Origin: Candidatus Flexifilum affinis
GTDB lineage: Bacteria; Chloroflexota; Anaerolineae; Aggregatilineales; Phototrophicaceae
Length of the DNA stretch: 64,000 bases
Direction of reading: 5' to 3'
Assembly: GCA_016713325.1 (NCBI GenBank)
Contig: JADJPJ010000087.1
Coordinates: forward strand, 496,001-560,000
The notes below the pieces were generated by a model. The model had not been told where the DNA came from. It worked only from the letters and a program-made list of their open reading frames with translations, and did not search any database. Position 1 is the first letter of the stretch, and each line of letters begins with the position of its first letter. Both the position numbers and the translations under genes were made by a program. Below are positions 35,427 to 44,045 of the stretch, piece after piece.

Positions 35427-35465
35427 CGGCACTCCGACAGTATTACGACGATTCGCAAGCAGGAT

Positions 35466-37268
35466 ATGAACCCGCAAAACATACGCAATTTCTGCATTAT
35501 CGCCCATATCGATCATGGGAAGAGCACATTGGCGGATCGCCTGCTTCAGTTCACCAACACGGTGGCTGACCGCGATATGCAGGCCCAGCTTCTCGACAGC
35601 ATGGACCTGGAGCGTGAACGCGGCGTCACCATCAAGGCATCGGCTGTACGTATGCAGTACAGCTCCACCGATGGAAATACGTACGAGATTAATCTGATTG
35701 ACACCCCTGGGCATGTCGATTTCAGCTACGAAGTCAGCCGTGCGCTTCAGTCATGCGAGGGAGCAGTACTGGTCGTCGATGCCAGTCAGGGTGTCGAAGC
35801 CCAAACGCTCGCCAACCTCTATCTGGCGCTGGAGCACGACCTCGAGATCATCCCGGTCATCAACAAGATCGACCTCCCTGCTGCTCGACCCGATGAGGTA
35901 GCCCAGGAAGTGGAAAACCTGATCGGCCTCCCGGCGGAAGACATTCTGCGCATCTCCGCCAAACAGGGTGTCGGTATTCAGGACGTCCTGGAAGCAGTGG
36001 TGCAACGTGTGCCATCGCCCAAAGGAGACTTTGAAGCACCGCTCCGAGCGCTGGTCTTCGACTCGCATTATGACTCTTACAAAGGTGTCGTCGCTTACAT
36101 CCGTGTGGTGGACGGCGAACTCAACCAGCGGTCGATGCTCAAGCTGATGGTAACGGATGCCCGATTCGAGCCGGTGGAGATCGGTATTTTCAGCCCGGGC
36201 ATGCGACCGGTGGAGACGCTCAGCGTCGGTGAAGTGGGTTACGTCGCCACCGGCTTCAAGTCGGTTCGTGAGTGTCGTGTCGGCGATACCTTGACTTTGG
36301 CGCTCAATAGCTCCGACACACCGGTTCCCGGCTATGAACAGGTCAAGCCGATGGTGTTTGCCGGCTTCTATCCTACCGACAACGATGCCTATGGCGAACT
36401 CCGCGATGCGCTGGAAAAGCTTCAGCTCAATGATGCTTCGCTCGTCTTCGAACCGGAGACCTCGCAGGCGCTGAATTTCGGCTTCCGCGTGGGATTCCTC
36501 GGACTTTTCCACATGGAGATCATCCAGGAACGGCTGGAGCGCGAGTACGATCTCGATATCCTGGCCACCGCGCCGAGCGTGGAATATCAGATCCTGATGC
36601 GCGATGGCACCACTATCACTATCGACAGCCCAGCCTATCTGCCGGACCCCAGCGGCATCGACGAAGTTCGCGAACCGTGGATGAAAATTCAGATCTACAC
36701 GCCGGAAGAATACATCGGCGCCTTGATGGATCTGGTCATCAAGAAGCGCGGAGAGTACGTCAACATGGAGTATCTCGACAAAACGCGCGTGGTCCTCACG
36801 TACAAGCTGCCGCTCTCTGAACTCATCGTCGACTTCTACGACAAACTGAAGAGCATCACGCGTGGATACGCCAGCCTCGACTACGGCTTCGACACCTACC
36901 GCGCGGGCAATCTTGTGAAGCTCGACATTCTCGTTAATGGGGAACCGGTCGACGCGCTGGCAATCATCGTCCATCAGGACGACGCTTACCATAAAGGACA
37001 GCGCCTCGTCAGCAGTCTCAAGGATCTGATCCCGCGGCAGATGTTCGCGGTACCGATCCAGGCAGCTGTCGGCAAGAAGGTCATTTCACGCGCCGATGTG
37101 AAGGCGATGCGCAAGGACGTGCTCGCCAAATGCTATGGCGGCGATATTTCACGCAAGAAGAAGCTGCTGGAGAAGCAGAAAAAAGGTAAGAAGCGCATGA
37201 AGATGATCGGAGCTGTAGAAGTGCCACAGGAAGCCTTCATGGCGCTGCTCAGTCTTGACGAGGAGTAA
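35466..37268 (+). CDS. lepA: Elongation factor 4 (LepA)
   Basis: A 600-residue translational GTPase that back-translocates or remodels stalled ribosomes. '[14 protein letters not shown]' is the G1 loop, '[11 protein letters not shown]' is G2, '[12 protein letters not shown]' is G3 and 'NKIDLPAA' is G4. The C-terminal domain ('[21 protein letters not shown]', about residues 558-578, quoted by its ends GDISR and KKRMK) is LepA-specific. Length equals the family norm. AGCAGGAT precedes the ATG. The last 20 bp overlap the convergent PyrE-like gene. Confidence 0.97.
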   Translation: MNPQNIRNFCIIAHIDHGKSTLADRLLQFTNTVADRDMQAQLLDSMDLERERGVTIKASAVRMQYSSTDGNTYEINLIDTPGHVDFSYEVSRALQSCEGAVLVVDASQGVEAQTLANLYLALEHDLEIIPVINKIDLPAARPDEVAQEVENLIGLPAEDILRISAKQGVGIQDVLEAVVQRVPSPKGDFEAPLRALVFDSHYDSYKGVVAYIRVVDGELNQRSMLKLMVTDARFEPVEIGIFSPGMRPVETLSVGEVGYVATGFKSVRECRVGDTLTLALNSSDTPVPGYEQVKPMVFAGFYPTDNDAYGELRDALEKLQLNDASLVFEPETSQALNFGFRVGFLGLFHMEIIQERLEREYDLDILATAPSVEYQILMRDGTTITIDSPAYLPDPSGIDEVREPWMKIQIYTPEEYIGALMDLVIKKRGEYVNMEYLDKTRVVLTYKLPLSELIVDFYDKLKSITRGYASLDYGFDTYRAGNLVKLDILVNGEPVDALAIIVHQDDAYHKGQRLVSSLKDLIPRQMFAVPIQAAVGKKVISRADVKAMRKDVLAKCYGGDISRKKKLLEKQKKGKKRMKMIGAVEVPQEAFMALLSLDEE

Positions 37269-37839
37269 CATCTGCCTGGGCAATCCACGCGCGAACGAGA
37301 TCTGCGTGCTGCCTGGGCAGGATGTCCTGATCCTCGGCGGCCGCGATGACCTCTTCCAGGGTTAGTACCCGCCAGACTGGCACACCCTCGCAGTTCCCCG
37401 AACTGCCCCACCCCACTAACGTGACGATGCCCGCCACTTCAAGCCCGACACGCCTCGCGGACTGGATCAGGCCGTGCAGCGCACCCGGCGCCTGATGGTT
37501 GGTAATCAGCAGCGTGGGATGCCCGATGTCGTAAGCGCCAACGAGGGAAGCCTCCCTCCCCTGCCGGTCGAGGTATACCAGAGGCAGGTCGGCATATTGC
37601 GAGACCAGCGTTGCCAGCGGAAGCGCTTCAGGGACGCACAGTAGCCGTTCGGGTCGTGGCCCCTCCTGGAGTAGCTTTGCGGTCGCCTGCGCCGCGTTTT
37701 GCAGTGCTGCCGGATACGACGCCAGCATCTCCAGTTGCAGCGCAAAAGGCTGCCTGGAATCTGAACTCTCCCGAGTATGGAATTCTCCGAAGAGAATCAG
37801 TGCCGCGTCCAGGAGGTGCTGACTCAGGGTTTCAGTCAT
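37249..37839 (-). CDS. Orotate phosphoribosyltransferase-like protein with lost PRPP motif
   Basis: A 196-residue protein that follows the PyrE pattern along its length. '[12 protein letters not shown]' recalls OPRT 'FGEFTLxSG', '[10 protein letters not shown]' follows, and '[28 protein letters not shown]' (landmarks [10 protein letters not shown] and LVYLDRQ) replaces the region with the catalytic Lys residues (usually RKExK). The PRPP-binding loop, normally LLVEDVITTGGS, reads '[12 protein letters not shown]'. It is therefore probably catalytically inactive. Its ATG overlaps the PyrF-like stop (ATGA). It may be a regulatory or binding protein. The family assignment is by pattern recall and needs a profile search. 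Confidence 0.5.
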   Translation of the reverse strand: MTETLSQHLLDAALILFGEFHTRESSDSRQPFALQLEMLASYPAALQNAAQATAKLLQEGPRPERLLCVPEALPLATLVSQYADLPLVYLDRQGREASLVGAYDIGHPTLLITNHQAPGALHGLIQSARRVGLEVAGIVTLVGWGSSGNCEGVPVWRVLTLEEVIAAAEDQDILPRQHADLVRAWIAQADVTPRQD

Positions 37840-38432
37840 CGGTCAAACGTCTGCACAGCCTGGCGGAGGGCTTCTTCAAAATCCTCTCGACGATGCGCAT
37901 TGACTACCTGACTCGGAATTAGATCGATCTTCAGCGCACCACCGATATTTTCAATCTGCATGTGACCCACAACTGGATCAAACCAACCTCCTGCTGCCCG
38001 CGCCGCCTGGCTCGCCACATACACGCCCAGTTCTATTGTCAGATAAGGCGATGGATCTGCGTCCGGCGTGAGCGTGACCGCATCCACTGCCAGCGCCGTG
38101 TCACCGGTGGCGGTCGCGAAATCGCCGGTTGCGAACGGCGCGTGCAGAATCGTTACGGTCTGCATATCGGCTCGGGCATAGGCGATCGACCGCTCCAGCG
38201 CGACGGCCCCCGCGGCGCCGATCGCCAGATAACTCGCCAGATCGAATACATAGGCGCAGACGAGATCTCGCGTGACGTTGATTACCGCCTTGCTGAACGG
38301 CAGAAACGGATCATCGTGGCGCTGGATCGCGAGTGGCATTTCCAGAAGATGTGGCCGCAGCATCAGCCCGAGCGTTGTGCGCCGGTCCTTCTGGACAGCC
38401 GTGAGTTTGTTCAGATATCTAGAGGGATTCAT
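37836..38432 (-). CDS. Orotidine-phosphate decarboxylase-like protein with lost catalytic motif
   Basis: A 198-residue protein resembling the subfamily-2 PyrF enzymes. 'FSKAVINVTRDLVCAYVFDLA' (landmarks FSKAVIN and DLVCAY) matches the family's 'FNRAIVDATADLVCAYK', and 'AVALERSIAYA' matches 'ALERTIAYI'. The catalytic DAKRGDIG stretch is replaced by 'HAPFATGD', although the following 'AVDAVTLTP' strand is retained. It is shorter than PyrF (about 270 residues). It lies between cinA (14-bp overlap) and the PyrE-like gene (ATGA overlap). It is probably a pseudoenzyme, with function unknown. Confidence 0.5.
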   Translation of the reverse strand: MNPSRYLNKLTAVQKDRRTTLGLMLRPHLLEMPLAIQRHDDPFLPFSKAVINVTRDLVCAYVFDLASYLAIGAAGAVALERSIAYARADMQTVTILHAPFATGDFATATGDTALAVDAVTLTPDADPSPYLTIELGVYVASQAARAAGGWFDPVVGHMQIENIGGALKIDLIPSQVVNAHRREDFEEALRQAVQTFDR

Positions 38433-39663
38433 TGTTTTCAGTCAGCAAACGCCACAGCATAGCCATTGACCAGGTAACGGTCCATGACGTTGCGGCTTCA
38501 CTACTGCTGCCAAATCCGTAACTTCGCGACAGAACCTGCTCGCCAAAACATACCGCGACAGCTGTTCGTGCCTCATGATCGGAGTTGTCGACATGCTCAT
38601 CCGGAGTGCTGAAAATGACCAGGCTTGCGCCGGCGCCTCCCTGGCTTGCCTTGCGAGCAGCTTCCTCTGCAAGAGTACGTATCGGCGCGCTGGCATCGAG
38701 TTGCAGCGCTTCCGCCGCTTCCGCAAGGGTCGGAAACTGCTGGGAACTCACCGCCACTGCTCCATCCTTCGCGGATTTCATCAGCCGTGGGATCATTTCG
38801 GTGGTGATGCCACCTTCGATTATGGCGAGCTGTGCGACCCGCGCTTGCGCCGACGTCACCAGGGCATCTTCCAGGAGCGCGTTGTCGACGCCGTAGATGT
38901 GTTTCCCAATTCGGTGCATCAGTGCGCTGACCGTTTCGTCGATCATCTCTTCGGCCGCTTCTATGCTGTCGGCTTTGGCTGTCACTCGTACGTCAATCTG
39001 CCCGCTGTGCGCGTTTAGGCCGATCGTCGGGTTGTGCCCGGCGAGCAAATCGTTGCCAATCATCTCGTCCAGAGCACTCTCGCCAACCCCGGCCACCTTC
39101 AGGGTGCGCGCTTTGATGATTTCAGTGCTCAGCCCGTAGCGAGCGCGCAGATAAGGTATCACTTTCTCGCTCATCAGGAATTTCATCTCGCGCGGCACGC
39201 CGGGCAGACTGATGATCGTCTTGTCGCCAACCTCTACAGCAAAAGATGGCGCCGTGCCGACCGGGTTCTCAATGATCATCGCGCCTGCGGGCACATAAGC
39301 CTGCCGTCGGTTGTTCTCCGTCATGGTGACACGAAAAGTCGCGAAACGTGCGGCGATGCTGTCCAGAAGCTCCTGATGGAAAGCGAGACCACGATCGGTC
39401 GCGGCGGCCACCGCCTGGCGCGTCATGTCGTCTACGGTCGGTCCCAGGCCGCCACAGGTGATCACCACGTCTGAGCGACCCATCGCGATACGAATCGCCG
39501 ACTCGATCCGCTGTTCGTTATCACCCACCGAAGTCATGAAGAACAGGTTGATGCCCATGTCGCGAAAGACTTGAGCGAGGTAGACCGAATTTGTGTCCGT
39601 CAATGCGCCAAGCAGGATTTCTGTGCCAATGGCGATGATCTCTGCGTTCACTTCACGTGTCAT
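38419..39663 (-). CDS. cinA: CinA-family protein with degenerate C-terminal deamidase domain
   Basis: A 414-residue protein. The N-terminal COG1058/MoCF-like domain is intact: 'AIGTEILLG', 'CGGLGPTVDDMT', 'NPVGTAPSF' and 'SLPGVPREMKF'. In characterised CinA proteins this domain is an ADP-ribose pyrophosphatase. The linker 'VAGVGESALDEMIG' is normal. The C-terminal PncC-like domain lacks the ESCTGG active-site loop, reading 'IIEGGITTEM' instead, so NMN deamidase activity is probably lost. ATG 39663 begins the conserved part; 38 upstream codons are not family-like. It overlaps the PyrF-like gene by 14 bp. Confidence 0.85.
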   Translation of the reverse strand: MTREVNAEIIAIGTEILLGALTDTNSVYLAQVFRDMGINLFFMTSVGDNEQRIESAIRIAMGRSDVVITCGGLGPTVDDMTRQAVAAATDRGLAFHQELLDSIAARFATFRVTMTENNRRQAYVPAGAMIIENPVGTAPSFAVEVGDKTIISLPGVPREMKFLMSEKVIPYLRARYGLSTEIIKARTLKVAGVGESALDEMIGNDLLAGHNPTIGLNAHSGQIDVRVTAKADSIEAAEEMIDETVSALMHRIGKHIYGVDNALLEDALVTSAQARVAQLAIIEGGITTEMIPRLMKSAKDGAVAVSSQQFPTLAEAAEALQLDASAPIRTLAEEAARKASQGGAGASLVIFSTPDEHVDNSDHEARTAVAVCFGEQVLSRSYGFGSSSEAATSWTVTWSMAMLWRLLTENNESL

Positions 39664-39715
39664 GGGAGGAACCTGTCGGCGGAAAACATTAATGTAGAAA
39701 ACGGATAACGAAATG

Positions 39716-39743
39716 TTGCAATTCGTACAGACTGCACTATAAT
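39716..39743 (+). promoter_or_regulatory. Promoter of the sugar-ABC ATPase transcript
   Basis: TTGCAA (39716-39721), a 16-bp spacer and a perfect TATAAT (39738-39743). The start codon of the ATPase is 112 bp downstream, so there is a long leader that contains a short open reading frame and a hairpin. Confidence 0.6.
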
Positions 39744-39797
39744 CTTGTCCTAGAGGAGTGGAACAGCATGAGTGCAACTAATTCGTGCAGTTTCCAC
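39720..39797. repeat. Two 18-bp direct repeats at the ATPase promoter, candidate operators
   Basis: The 18-mers at 39720-39737 and 39780-39797 both begin aattcgt and match at 14 of 18 positions. They are 60 bp apart. The first fills the -35/-10 spacer of the promoter; the second lies in the leader. The geometry (one copy in the promoter, one downstream in roughly integral helical turns) would suit a repressor binding two sites. The leader also contains gtggaa/ttccac arms at 39759-39764 and 39792-39797. Confidence 0.35.
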
Positions 39798-39833
39798 AAT
39801 TTCGTCGATAATCGGAGCTTAACGTCCTTCTAA
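39768..39833 (+). CDS. Candidate 21-residue leader peptide
   Basis: A short open frame (ATG 39768, TAA 39831-39833) encodes 21 residues beginning MSATNSCSF. It has a strong GAGGAG ribosome-binding site about 10 bases upstream, lies just after the promoter and ends 21 bp before the ATPase GTG. It has no obvious run of one amino acid. It could be a leader peptide affecting expression of the ATPase, or chance. Confidence is low because of its length. Confidence 0.3.
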   Translation: MSATNSCSFHNFVDNRSLTSF

Positions 39834-39854
39834 TTCTCTTATGGAGGAAACCTC

Positions 39855-41003
39855 GTGGCAAGTGTTACTTTCAGGCACGTCTGGAAGCGCTACGCAGGCA
39901 ACACTGTTGCCGTCAAAGACCTAAACATTGAAATTGCAGACAAAGAGTTCCTTGTTTTCGTGGGCCCGTCTGGTTGCGGCAAGTCCACCAGCCTGCGTAT
40001 GCTCGCCGGCCTGGAGGAAATCAGCGAAGGCGAAATTCTGATCGGTGACCGTGTGGTCAACAACGTTGCGCCGAAAGATCGCGACGTGGCCATGGTCTTC
40101 CAGAGCTACGCCCTCTACCCGCATATGACCGTCTACGACAACATGGCCTTCGGTCTGCGCCTGCGCAAGACGCCGAAGCACATCATCGACCAGCGCGTAC
40201 GCGAAGCAGCCAAGAGCCTCGGTATCGAAGCTCTGCTCGAGCGTAGACCGCGCCAGCTCTCTGGCGGCCAGCGCCAGCGTGTTGCGGTCGGCCGCGCTAT
40301 CGTCCGTGAACCTGCCGTCTTTCTGATGGATGAGCCGCTGTCCAACCTCGACGCCAAGCTGCGCGTTGAAGCGCGTTCGTTCATCAGCAAGCTGCACCAG
40401 CGTCTTGGCACGACGTTCATCTACGTCACCCATGACCAGGTGGAAGCCATGACGATGGGTACGCGCATCTGCGTGCTCAACGCTGGTGAGCTGCAGCAGA
40501 TCGACACCCCGTACAACCTCTATCATAACCCGCGCAATCAGTTTGTTGCTGGTTTTATGGGCAGCCCGTCGATGAACTTCTTCGATGCGACGCTCAAGGG
40601 CGGTGACGGTGGATCAGTTGTGGTCGAGACCTCCGGGTTCACCTTCCAGGTGCCCGCTGCCAAGGCCGAGCCGTTCCGCGATCATGTGGGCAAGCGCGTT
40701 GTCTTCGGCATCCGTCCTGAGGATATTCACGATACCGAATTCCAGCCTGCGGGCATTACCCCGGCGCTCATCGATGCCAACGTCGACGTCGTCGAGCAGA
40801 TGGGTAACGAAATGATCGTCTACCTTCAGGACGACAAGGGCAAGACGTTCCTATCCCGTACCGACCCGCGCACACGTGCGCGCGTTGGCGGCCGTCTCGG
40901 CGTCACCATGAATCTCGACAACATGCACGTCTTCGATGTGGACACGTCCAGCTCGCTGGCCTACGAACACAAGCAGCGCACCGCCGAACGTGCGCCGGCC
41001 TAA
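39855..41003 (+). CDS. Sugar ABC transporter ATPase (UgpC/MsmX/MalK type)
   Basis: A 382-residue ATPase. 'GPSGCGKSTSLRMLAGLE' is Walker A, 'LSGGQRQRVAVGRAI' is the signature, 'VFLMDEPLSNLDAKLR' is Walker B, and 'TTFIYVTHDQVEAM' holds the switch His. The C-terminal TOBE/OB domain ('VVFGIRPEDIHD') marks the CUT1 sugar-importer group. No permease or binding-protein genes are adjacent, so it may energise several importers, as MsmX does in Bacillus. GTG start with GGAGG upstream. Confidence 0.93.
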   Translation: MASVTFRHVWKRYAGNTVAVKDLNIEIADKEFLVFVGPSGCGKSTSLRMLAGLEEISEGEILIGDRVVNNVAPKDRDVAMVFQSYALYPHMTVYDNMAFGLRLRKTPKHIIDQRVREAAKSLGIEALLERRPRQLSGGQRQRVAVGRAIVREPAVFLMDEPLSNLDAKLRVEARSFISKLHQRLGTTFIYVTHDQVEAMTMGTRICVLNAGELQQIDTPYNLYHNPRNQFVAGFMGSPSMNFFDATLKGGDGGSVVVETSGFTFQVPAAKAEPFRDHVGKRVVFGIRPEDIHDTEFQPAGITPALIDANVDVVEQMGNEMIVYLQDDKGKTFLSRTDPRTRARVGGRLGVTMNLDNMHVFDVDTSSSLAYEHKQRTAERAPA

Positions 41004-41033
41004 GCCCGAACACAATCCGCGCTAGGCAAACTG

Positions 41034-41072
41034 AGCCGTCCCGTGCTGAAAAAGCCGAGACGGCTTTTCATT
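41034..41072 (+). terminator. Intrinsic terminator after the sugar-ABC ATPase
   Basis: A stem agccgtc (41034-41040) / gacggct (41059-41065) is followed by TTTCATTT. A nested alternative aaaagccg-aga-cggctttt (41050-41068) also ends in a T-run. Both lie 30-60 bp after the stop. Confidence 0.7.
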
Positions 41073-41134
41073 TCGCACTAACGTTGCTTGAGTAACGTTG
41101 AACTCTATGGATTCGTTGAAGGGAATGACACATT

Positions 41135-42136
41135 TTGCAGCTGAAGGTCCACACTACGCGTGCCGCGTTTGATGAACTTCGACAGGAATGGGATTCGCTG
41201 CTCGAACGCAGCTATGCCAACATCATTTTTCTGACCTGGGAATGGCAGTCCACCTGGTGGGATTCCTACGAAGCCGGCGACCTCTGGCTCATCACCTGCC
41301 GTTCAGACTCGGGTGAGCTTCTTGGTATTGCCCCCTGGTTCATCGAGCCCCACGAGGGCGAACGTGTTGTCCGGGTGGTTGGCTGTATCGACGTGACCGA
41401 TTACGTCGATGTGATCGCGGAGCCTGGGCACGCCGAAGAGGTGCTGGAGGCCCTGGCAGGTTTCCTCATGGAAAATCGAAGTGCCTACACGAGGATCAAC
41501 TTCTGCAATTTGCAGGAGGCCTCCCCCGCTCTTGCCATTCTGCCCGAGAAAATGCGCATCGTCGGTTTCAACGTTGACGTCGTCCTGCAGGAAGTGTGCC
41601 CTGTGATCCAGCTTCCCTCGACCTGGGAAGGCTATCTGGAGGCGCTCGACAAAAAGCAGCGACACGAGATCCGCCGCAAGATCCGCCGCGCTGAAGGCGA
41701 ATCCGTGAGTCACTATATCGTCGGGCCGGACGCCGATCTCACTCTGGAGACACAGAAATTCCTGCACCTGATGCGCGCCAGCCATCCGGAGAAGGCCGTG
41801 TTTCTGGACGACCCCAAAAACGATCGTTTTTTTCGCGCCATCATCGAACGGATGCATGAGCGAGGCTGGCTGAAGATGAGCTTTCTGCTGGTCAATGGCA
41901 ATCCATGCGCGGCCTACTGCAACTTTGACTACGGCGGCCATGTGCTGGTCTATAATTCCGGCATGGAGCCTGAAGCCAGTGCGCCGCTGAGCGCCGGCAT
42001 CGTCCTTCTCTCATATGACATTCGCCATGCCATCGAATCGGGACGATCCGTCTTCGACTTCCTGCGTGGAAACGAAACCTACAAGTATCGCATGGGCGGT
42101 GTAGACACGCGGGTATTCATGCTCAAAGCATCCTGA
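41135..42136 (+). CDS. FemAB/GNAT-like acyltransferase (BioF2-like)
   Basis: A 333-residue protein of the GNAT superfamily related to FemAB and cellulose-biosynthesis BcsL/CelD proteins. 'FLTWEWQSTWWDSY' (about residues 29-42), the basic 'KKQRHEIRRKIRRAE' (about 173-187) and C-terminal 'GRSVFDFLRGNETYKYRMG' are typical. Members transfer acyl or aminoacyl groups to envelope components, often for exopolysaccharide or wall peptides. A TTG start is inferred after AAGGGA; nearby ATGs are out of frame. It has its own transcription unit. Confidence 0.7.
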   Translation: MQLKVHTTRAAFDELRQEWDSLLERSYANIIFLTWEWQSTWWDSYEAGDLWLITCRSDSGELLGIAPWFIEPHEGERVVRVVGCIDVTDYVDVIAEPGHAEEVLEALAGFLMENRSAYTRINFCNLQEASPALAILPEKMRIVGFNVDVVLQEVCPVIQLPSTWEGYLEALDKKQRHEIRRKIRRAEGESVSHYIVGPDADLTLETQKFLHLMRASHPEKAVFLDDPKNDRFFRAIIERMHERGWLKMSFLLVNGNPCAAYCNFDYGGHVLVYNSGMEPEASAPLSAGIVLLSYDIRHAIESGRSVFDFLRGNETYKYRMGGVDTRVFMLKAS

Positions 42137-42180
42137 CAACGCGCAGCATTACCATCGGGACATGTGATCTAGCCATGCAA

Positions 42181-42221
42181 CAAAACACGAGCAGCCCGAG
42201 GCGTTGCCTCAGGATGCTCGT
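42181..42221 (-). terminator. Terminator of the 102-residue hypothetical gene
   Basis: The outer arms acgagca (42187-42193) and tgctcgt (42215-42221) pair perfectly, and gaggc/gcctc pair inside. On the minus strand the stem is followed by GTTTTGTTG. It lies 54 bp beyond the stop of the minus-strand gene and 50 bp after the convergent acyltransferase. Confidence 0.55.
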
Positions 42222-42274
42222 GCTCCTCCGATGACGCGGTTGAAAGGCATCTGCCGCAGCGTCGTACTTCGGCT

Positions 42275-42583
42275 TTAGCCGCCGTAAGCGTTCGGAATAT
42301 CGGCAACCGTTGCCGACAGGTAAGGATCATTCTGCTGAACTTCCAGCGCGTGATCCTCGCTGATTCGCACCTGTCCCTTGTGGTACAACACGTTGTTGAA
42401 GCCATCGAAACGATAGCGGCGAGTGACCCAGCCGTAGGCGGGATGCTGGAACACGGCATTGAACTGCACGGCTTCGTCATCGGGGATAACTTTCTGGTCG
42501 ACGATCCACACCGGCGCGTACTGCTGCAAGTGGGGCAGTGCTTTGGCATCACGTTTCTTCAGCAGGGTTTGCTCGACACTCAT
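42275..42583 (-). CDS. Conserved-looking small hypothetical protein
   Basis: A 102-residue soluble protein with no motif I recognise. The composition is protein-like, with aromatic-rich beta-strand stretches ('VQFNAVFQHPAYGWVTRRYRF'; landmarks VQFNAVF and GWVTRRYRF) and an N-terminal helix ('MSVEQTLLKKRDAKALPHL'). AGGAT precedes the ATG by about six bases, and a terminator follows the stop, so it looks like a real monocistronic gene. An alternative frame over the same bases (42169-42552) has a Cys/Arg-rich composition and no such signals. Confidence 0.65.
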   Translation of the reverse strand: MSVEQTLLKKRDAKALPHLQQYAPVWIVDQKVIPDDEAVQFNAVFQHPAYGWVTRRYRFDGFNNVLYHKGQVRISEDHALEVQQNDPYLSATVADIPNAYGG

Positions 42584-42670
42584 CGTATGATCCTATCGTT
42601 CCACAATCTCCATCGGGCACAGTGAGGCTAATTGTAGCCATCCTCCGGCCAACGCGACAAGTGCGCTGTG

Positions 42671-43975
42671 CTAGATCGCCGTCTTTTCCCCGGCTTCGTC
42701 TACTTTGTCACGAGCAGCAAAGCGAGGAAGAATAATCCTCACTGAACGGTCGAAGGTGAAATAGTTCCAAACCCAGTTGATGAACACGTTGAGGCGGTTG
42801 CGAAAACCAAGCAGCGCAATGAGATGAAGGCCGAGCCATGCCGCCCAAGCGGCGAATCCTGTCAGTTGCACGCGATAATAGAGCCATGCAACGGCCCGCC
42901 TTCGCCCGATCGTCGCCATAATCCCGCGATCGCGGTAGCCGAAGATCTCTTCAGACTGCTCGTGGAGCTTCCGTACAATGTTTCGCGCAGCCAGCATGCC
43001 CTGCTGTTTGGCGACAGGGATGAGCATCGGGTACGCCTGCCCCTTCTCGTCCGCGAGATAGGCGAGATCACCCACTGCATAGACTCCGTCCAAACCTACG
43101 ATCGACAGGCTCGGCGTGACGTTGATGCGCCCAGCCTTGCCGGTTTCAATGCCCAGGAGAGCGCCTGTTGGAGCTGCTTTCACCCCGGCGGACCAGACTA
43201 GCGTATGCGTTGGAATGGCGCGACCACTCTTGAGAATCACCCGCCCCTCTTCGGCAATTTCGACCGGATCGTTCAGTACGACTTCCACTCCAAGCGACTC
43301 GAGCTGGCGCCGCGCCGATTCCTGCAATTTGTCCGGGTAGGCCAGGAGAAGGCGATCGGCAGCCTCCACGAGAATGACTCGCGGTGTCATGCCGTTGAAT
43401 TCTTTGTCCAGGACATGTGAATACAGCTCCTTGATGGCGCCGGCTGTCTCCAGGCCCGTGGGACCACCGCCGACAACCACAATGGTCGTATAGGCATAGC
43501 GGAGAGCGTCATCGGGTAGCCAGGCCGCGCGTTCAAACATGGAGAGGATGTGGCTGCGCAGCTTCAGGGCATCAGCCAGTGTTTTTAACTCGAATGCATG
43601 ACGAGAAATCCCTTCGTTGCCGAAGAAGTGCGAGATGCTTCCCGTCGCTACGATGAGGTAGTCGTATGAGTTCACCTGAATGCTGTCCAGCGTCTGAACT
43701 TCGACGATCCGCTGATCGACATCGATCGACTGCACTTCCCCAAGGAGAAAGCGCACGTTCGAGCGTTTGCGGAAGATTCCGCGGATCGGATAGGCGATCT
43801 CCTCAGCTTCAAGTCCACACGTCGCGACTTGGTACAATAATGGCGTGAACGTGTGGTAGTTGTTGCGATCGATAAGCAGTACATCGATCTCTGAGTAGCC
43901 TTCTAGTGTTCGGGCAGCGTATAATCCGCCAAAGCCTGCTCCGACGACGATGACCTTGGTACGTCTTGGAGTCAT
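42671..43975 (-). CDS. ndh: Type II NADH dehydrogenase
   Basis: A 434-residue membrane-associated flavoprotein that passes electrons from NADH to quinone without pumping protons. 'VIVVGAGFGGLYAART' is the FAD-binding GxGxxG, 'VVVGGGPTGLETAG' is the NADH-binding site, and 'VYAVGDLAYLADE' closes the FAD site. The C-terminal 'WLGLHLIALLGFRNRL' and following aromatic helix are the membrane anchor. I chose the ATG at 43975, the family's start; 11 upstream codons look non-native. The promoter carries a Rex/Crp-type operator. Confidence 0.93.
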   Translation of the reverse strand: MTPRRTKVIVVGAGFGGLYAARTLEGYSEIDVLLIDRNNYHTFTPLLYQVATCGLEAEEIAYPIRGIFRKRSNVRFLLGEVQSIDVDQRIVEVQTLDSIQVNSYDYLIVATGSISHFFGNEGISRHAFELKTLADALKLRSHILSMFERAAWLPDDALRYAYTTIVVVGGGPTGLETAGAIKELYSHVLDKEFNGMTPRVILVEAADRLLLAYPDKLQESARRQLESLGVEVVLNDPVEIAEEGRVILKSGRAIPTHTLVWSAGVKAAPTGALLGIETGKAGRINVTPSLSIVGLDGVYAVGDLAYLADEKGQAYPMLIPVAKQQGMLAARNIVRKLHEQSEEIFGYRDRGIMATIGRRRAVAWLYYRVQLTGFAAWAAWLGLHLIALLGFRNRLNVFINWVWNYFTFDRSVRIILPRFAARDKVDEAGEKTAI

Positions 43976-44001
43976 TTGGAACCATACACTTGATGATGAT
44001 C

Positions 44002-44038
44002 GTGACAATCATCATTATTATACAATGATTTGTGTCAC
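44002..44038. promoter_or_regulatory. 37-bp dyad GTGACA-n3-ATCAT ... ATGAT-n3-TGTCAC over the ndh -10
   Basis: The half-sites GTGACA/TGTCAC (44002-44007, 44033-44038) and ATCAT/ATGAT are symmetric about position 44020, which falls in the ndh -10 box. The spacing within each half is three bases on both sides. This is a second, separate dyad next to the Rex/Crp-type site. I do not recognise the regulator. Confidence 0.4.
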
Positions 44039-44045
44039 TTGTGAA
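44017..44045 (-). promoter_or_regulatory. Promoter of ndh
   Basis: On the minus strand TTCACA (complement of 44040-44045) is followed by a 17-bp spacer and a perfect TATAAT (complement of 44017-44022). It lies about 42 bp upstream of the ndh ATG. The -35 is one mismatch from TTGACA and is part of the operator at 44039-44056. Confidence 0.65.

Noticed and set aside
35751..36992. 413-aa open frame on the minus strand
   Set aside because: Antisense shadow of lepA, an unmistakable GTPase gene.
42169..42552. 127-aa minus-strand frame
   Set aside because: Overlaps the 102-aa hypothetical in another frame; Cys/Arg-rich, no ribosome-binding site, and it runs through the terminator.
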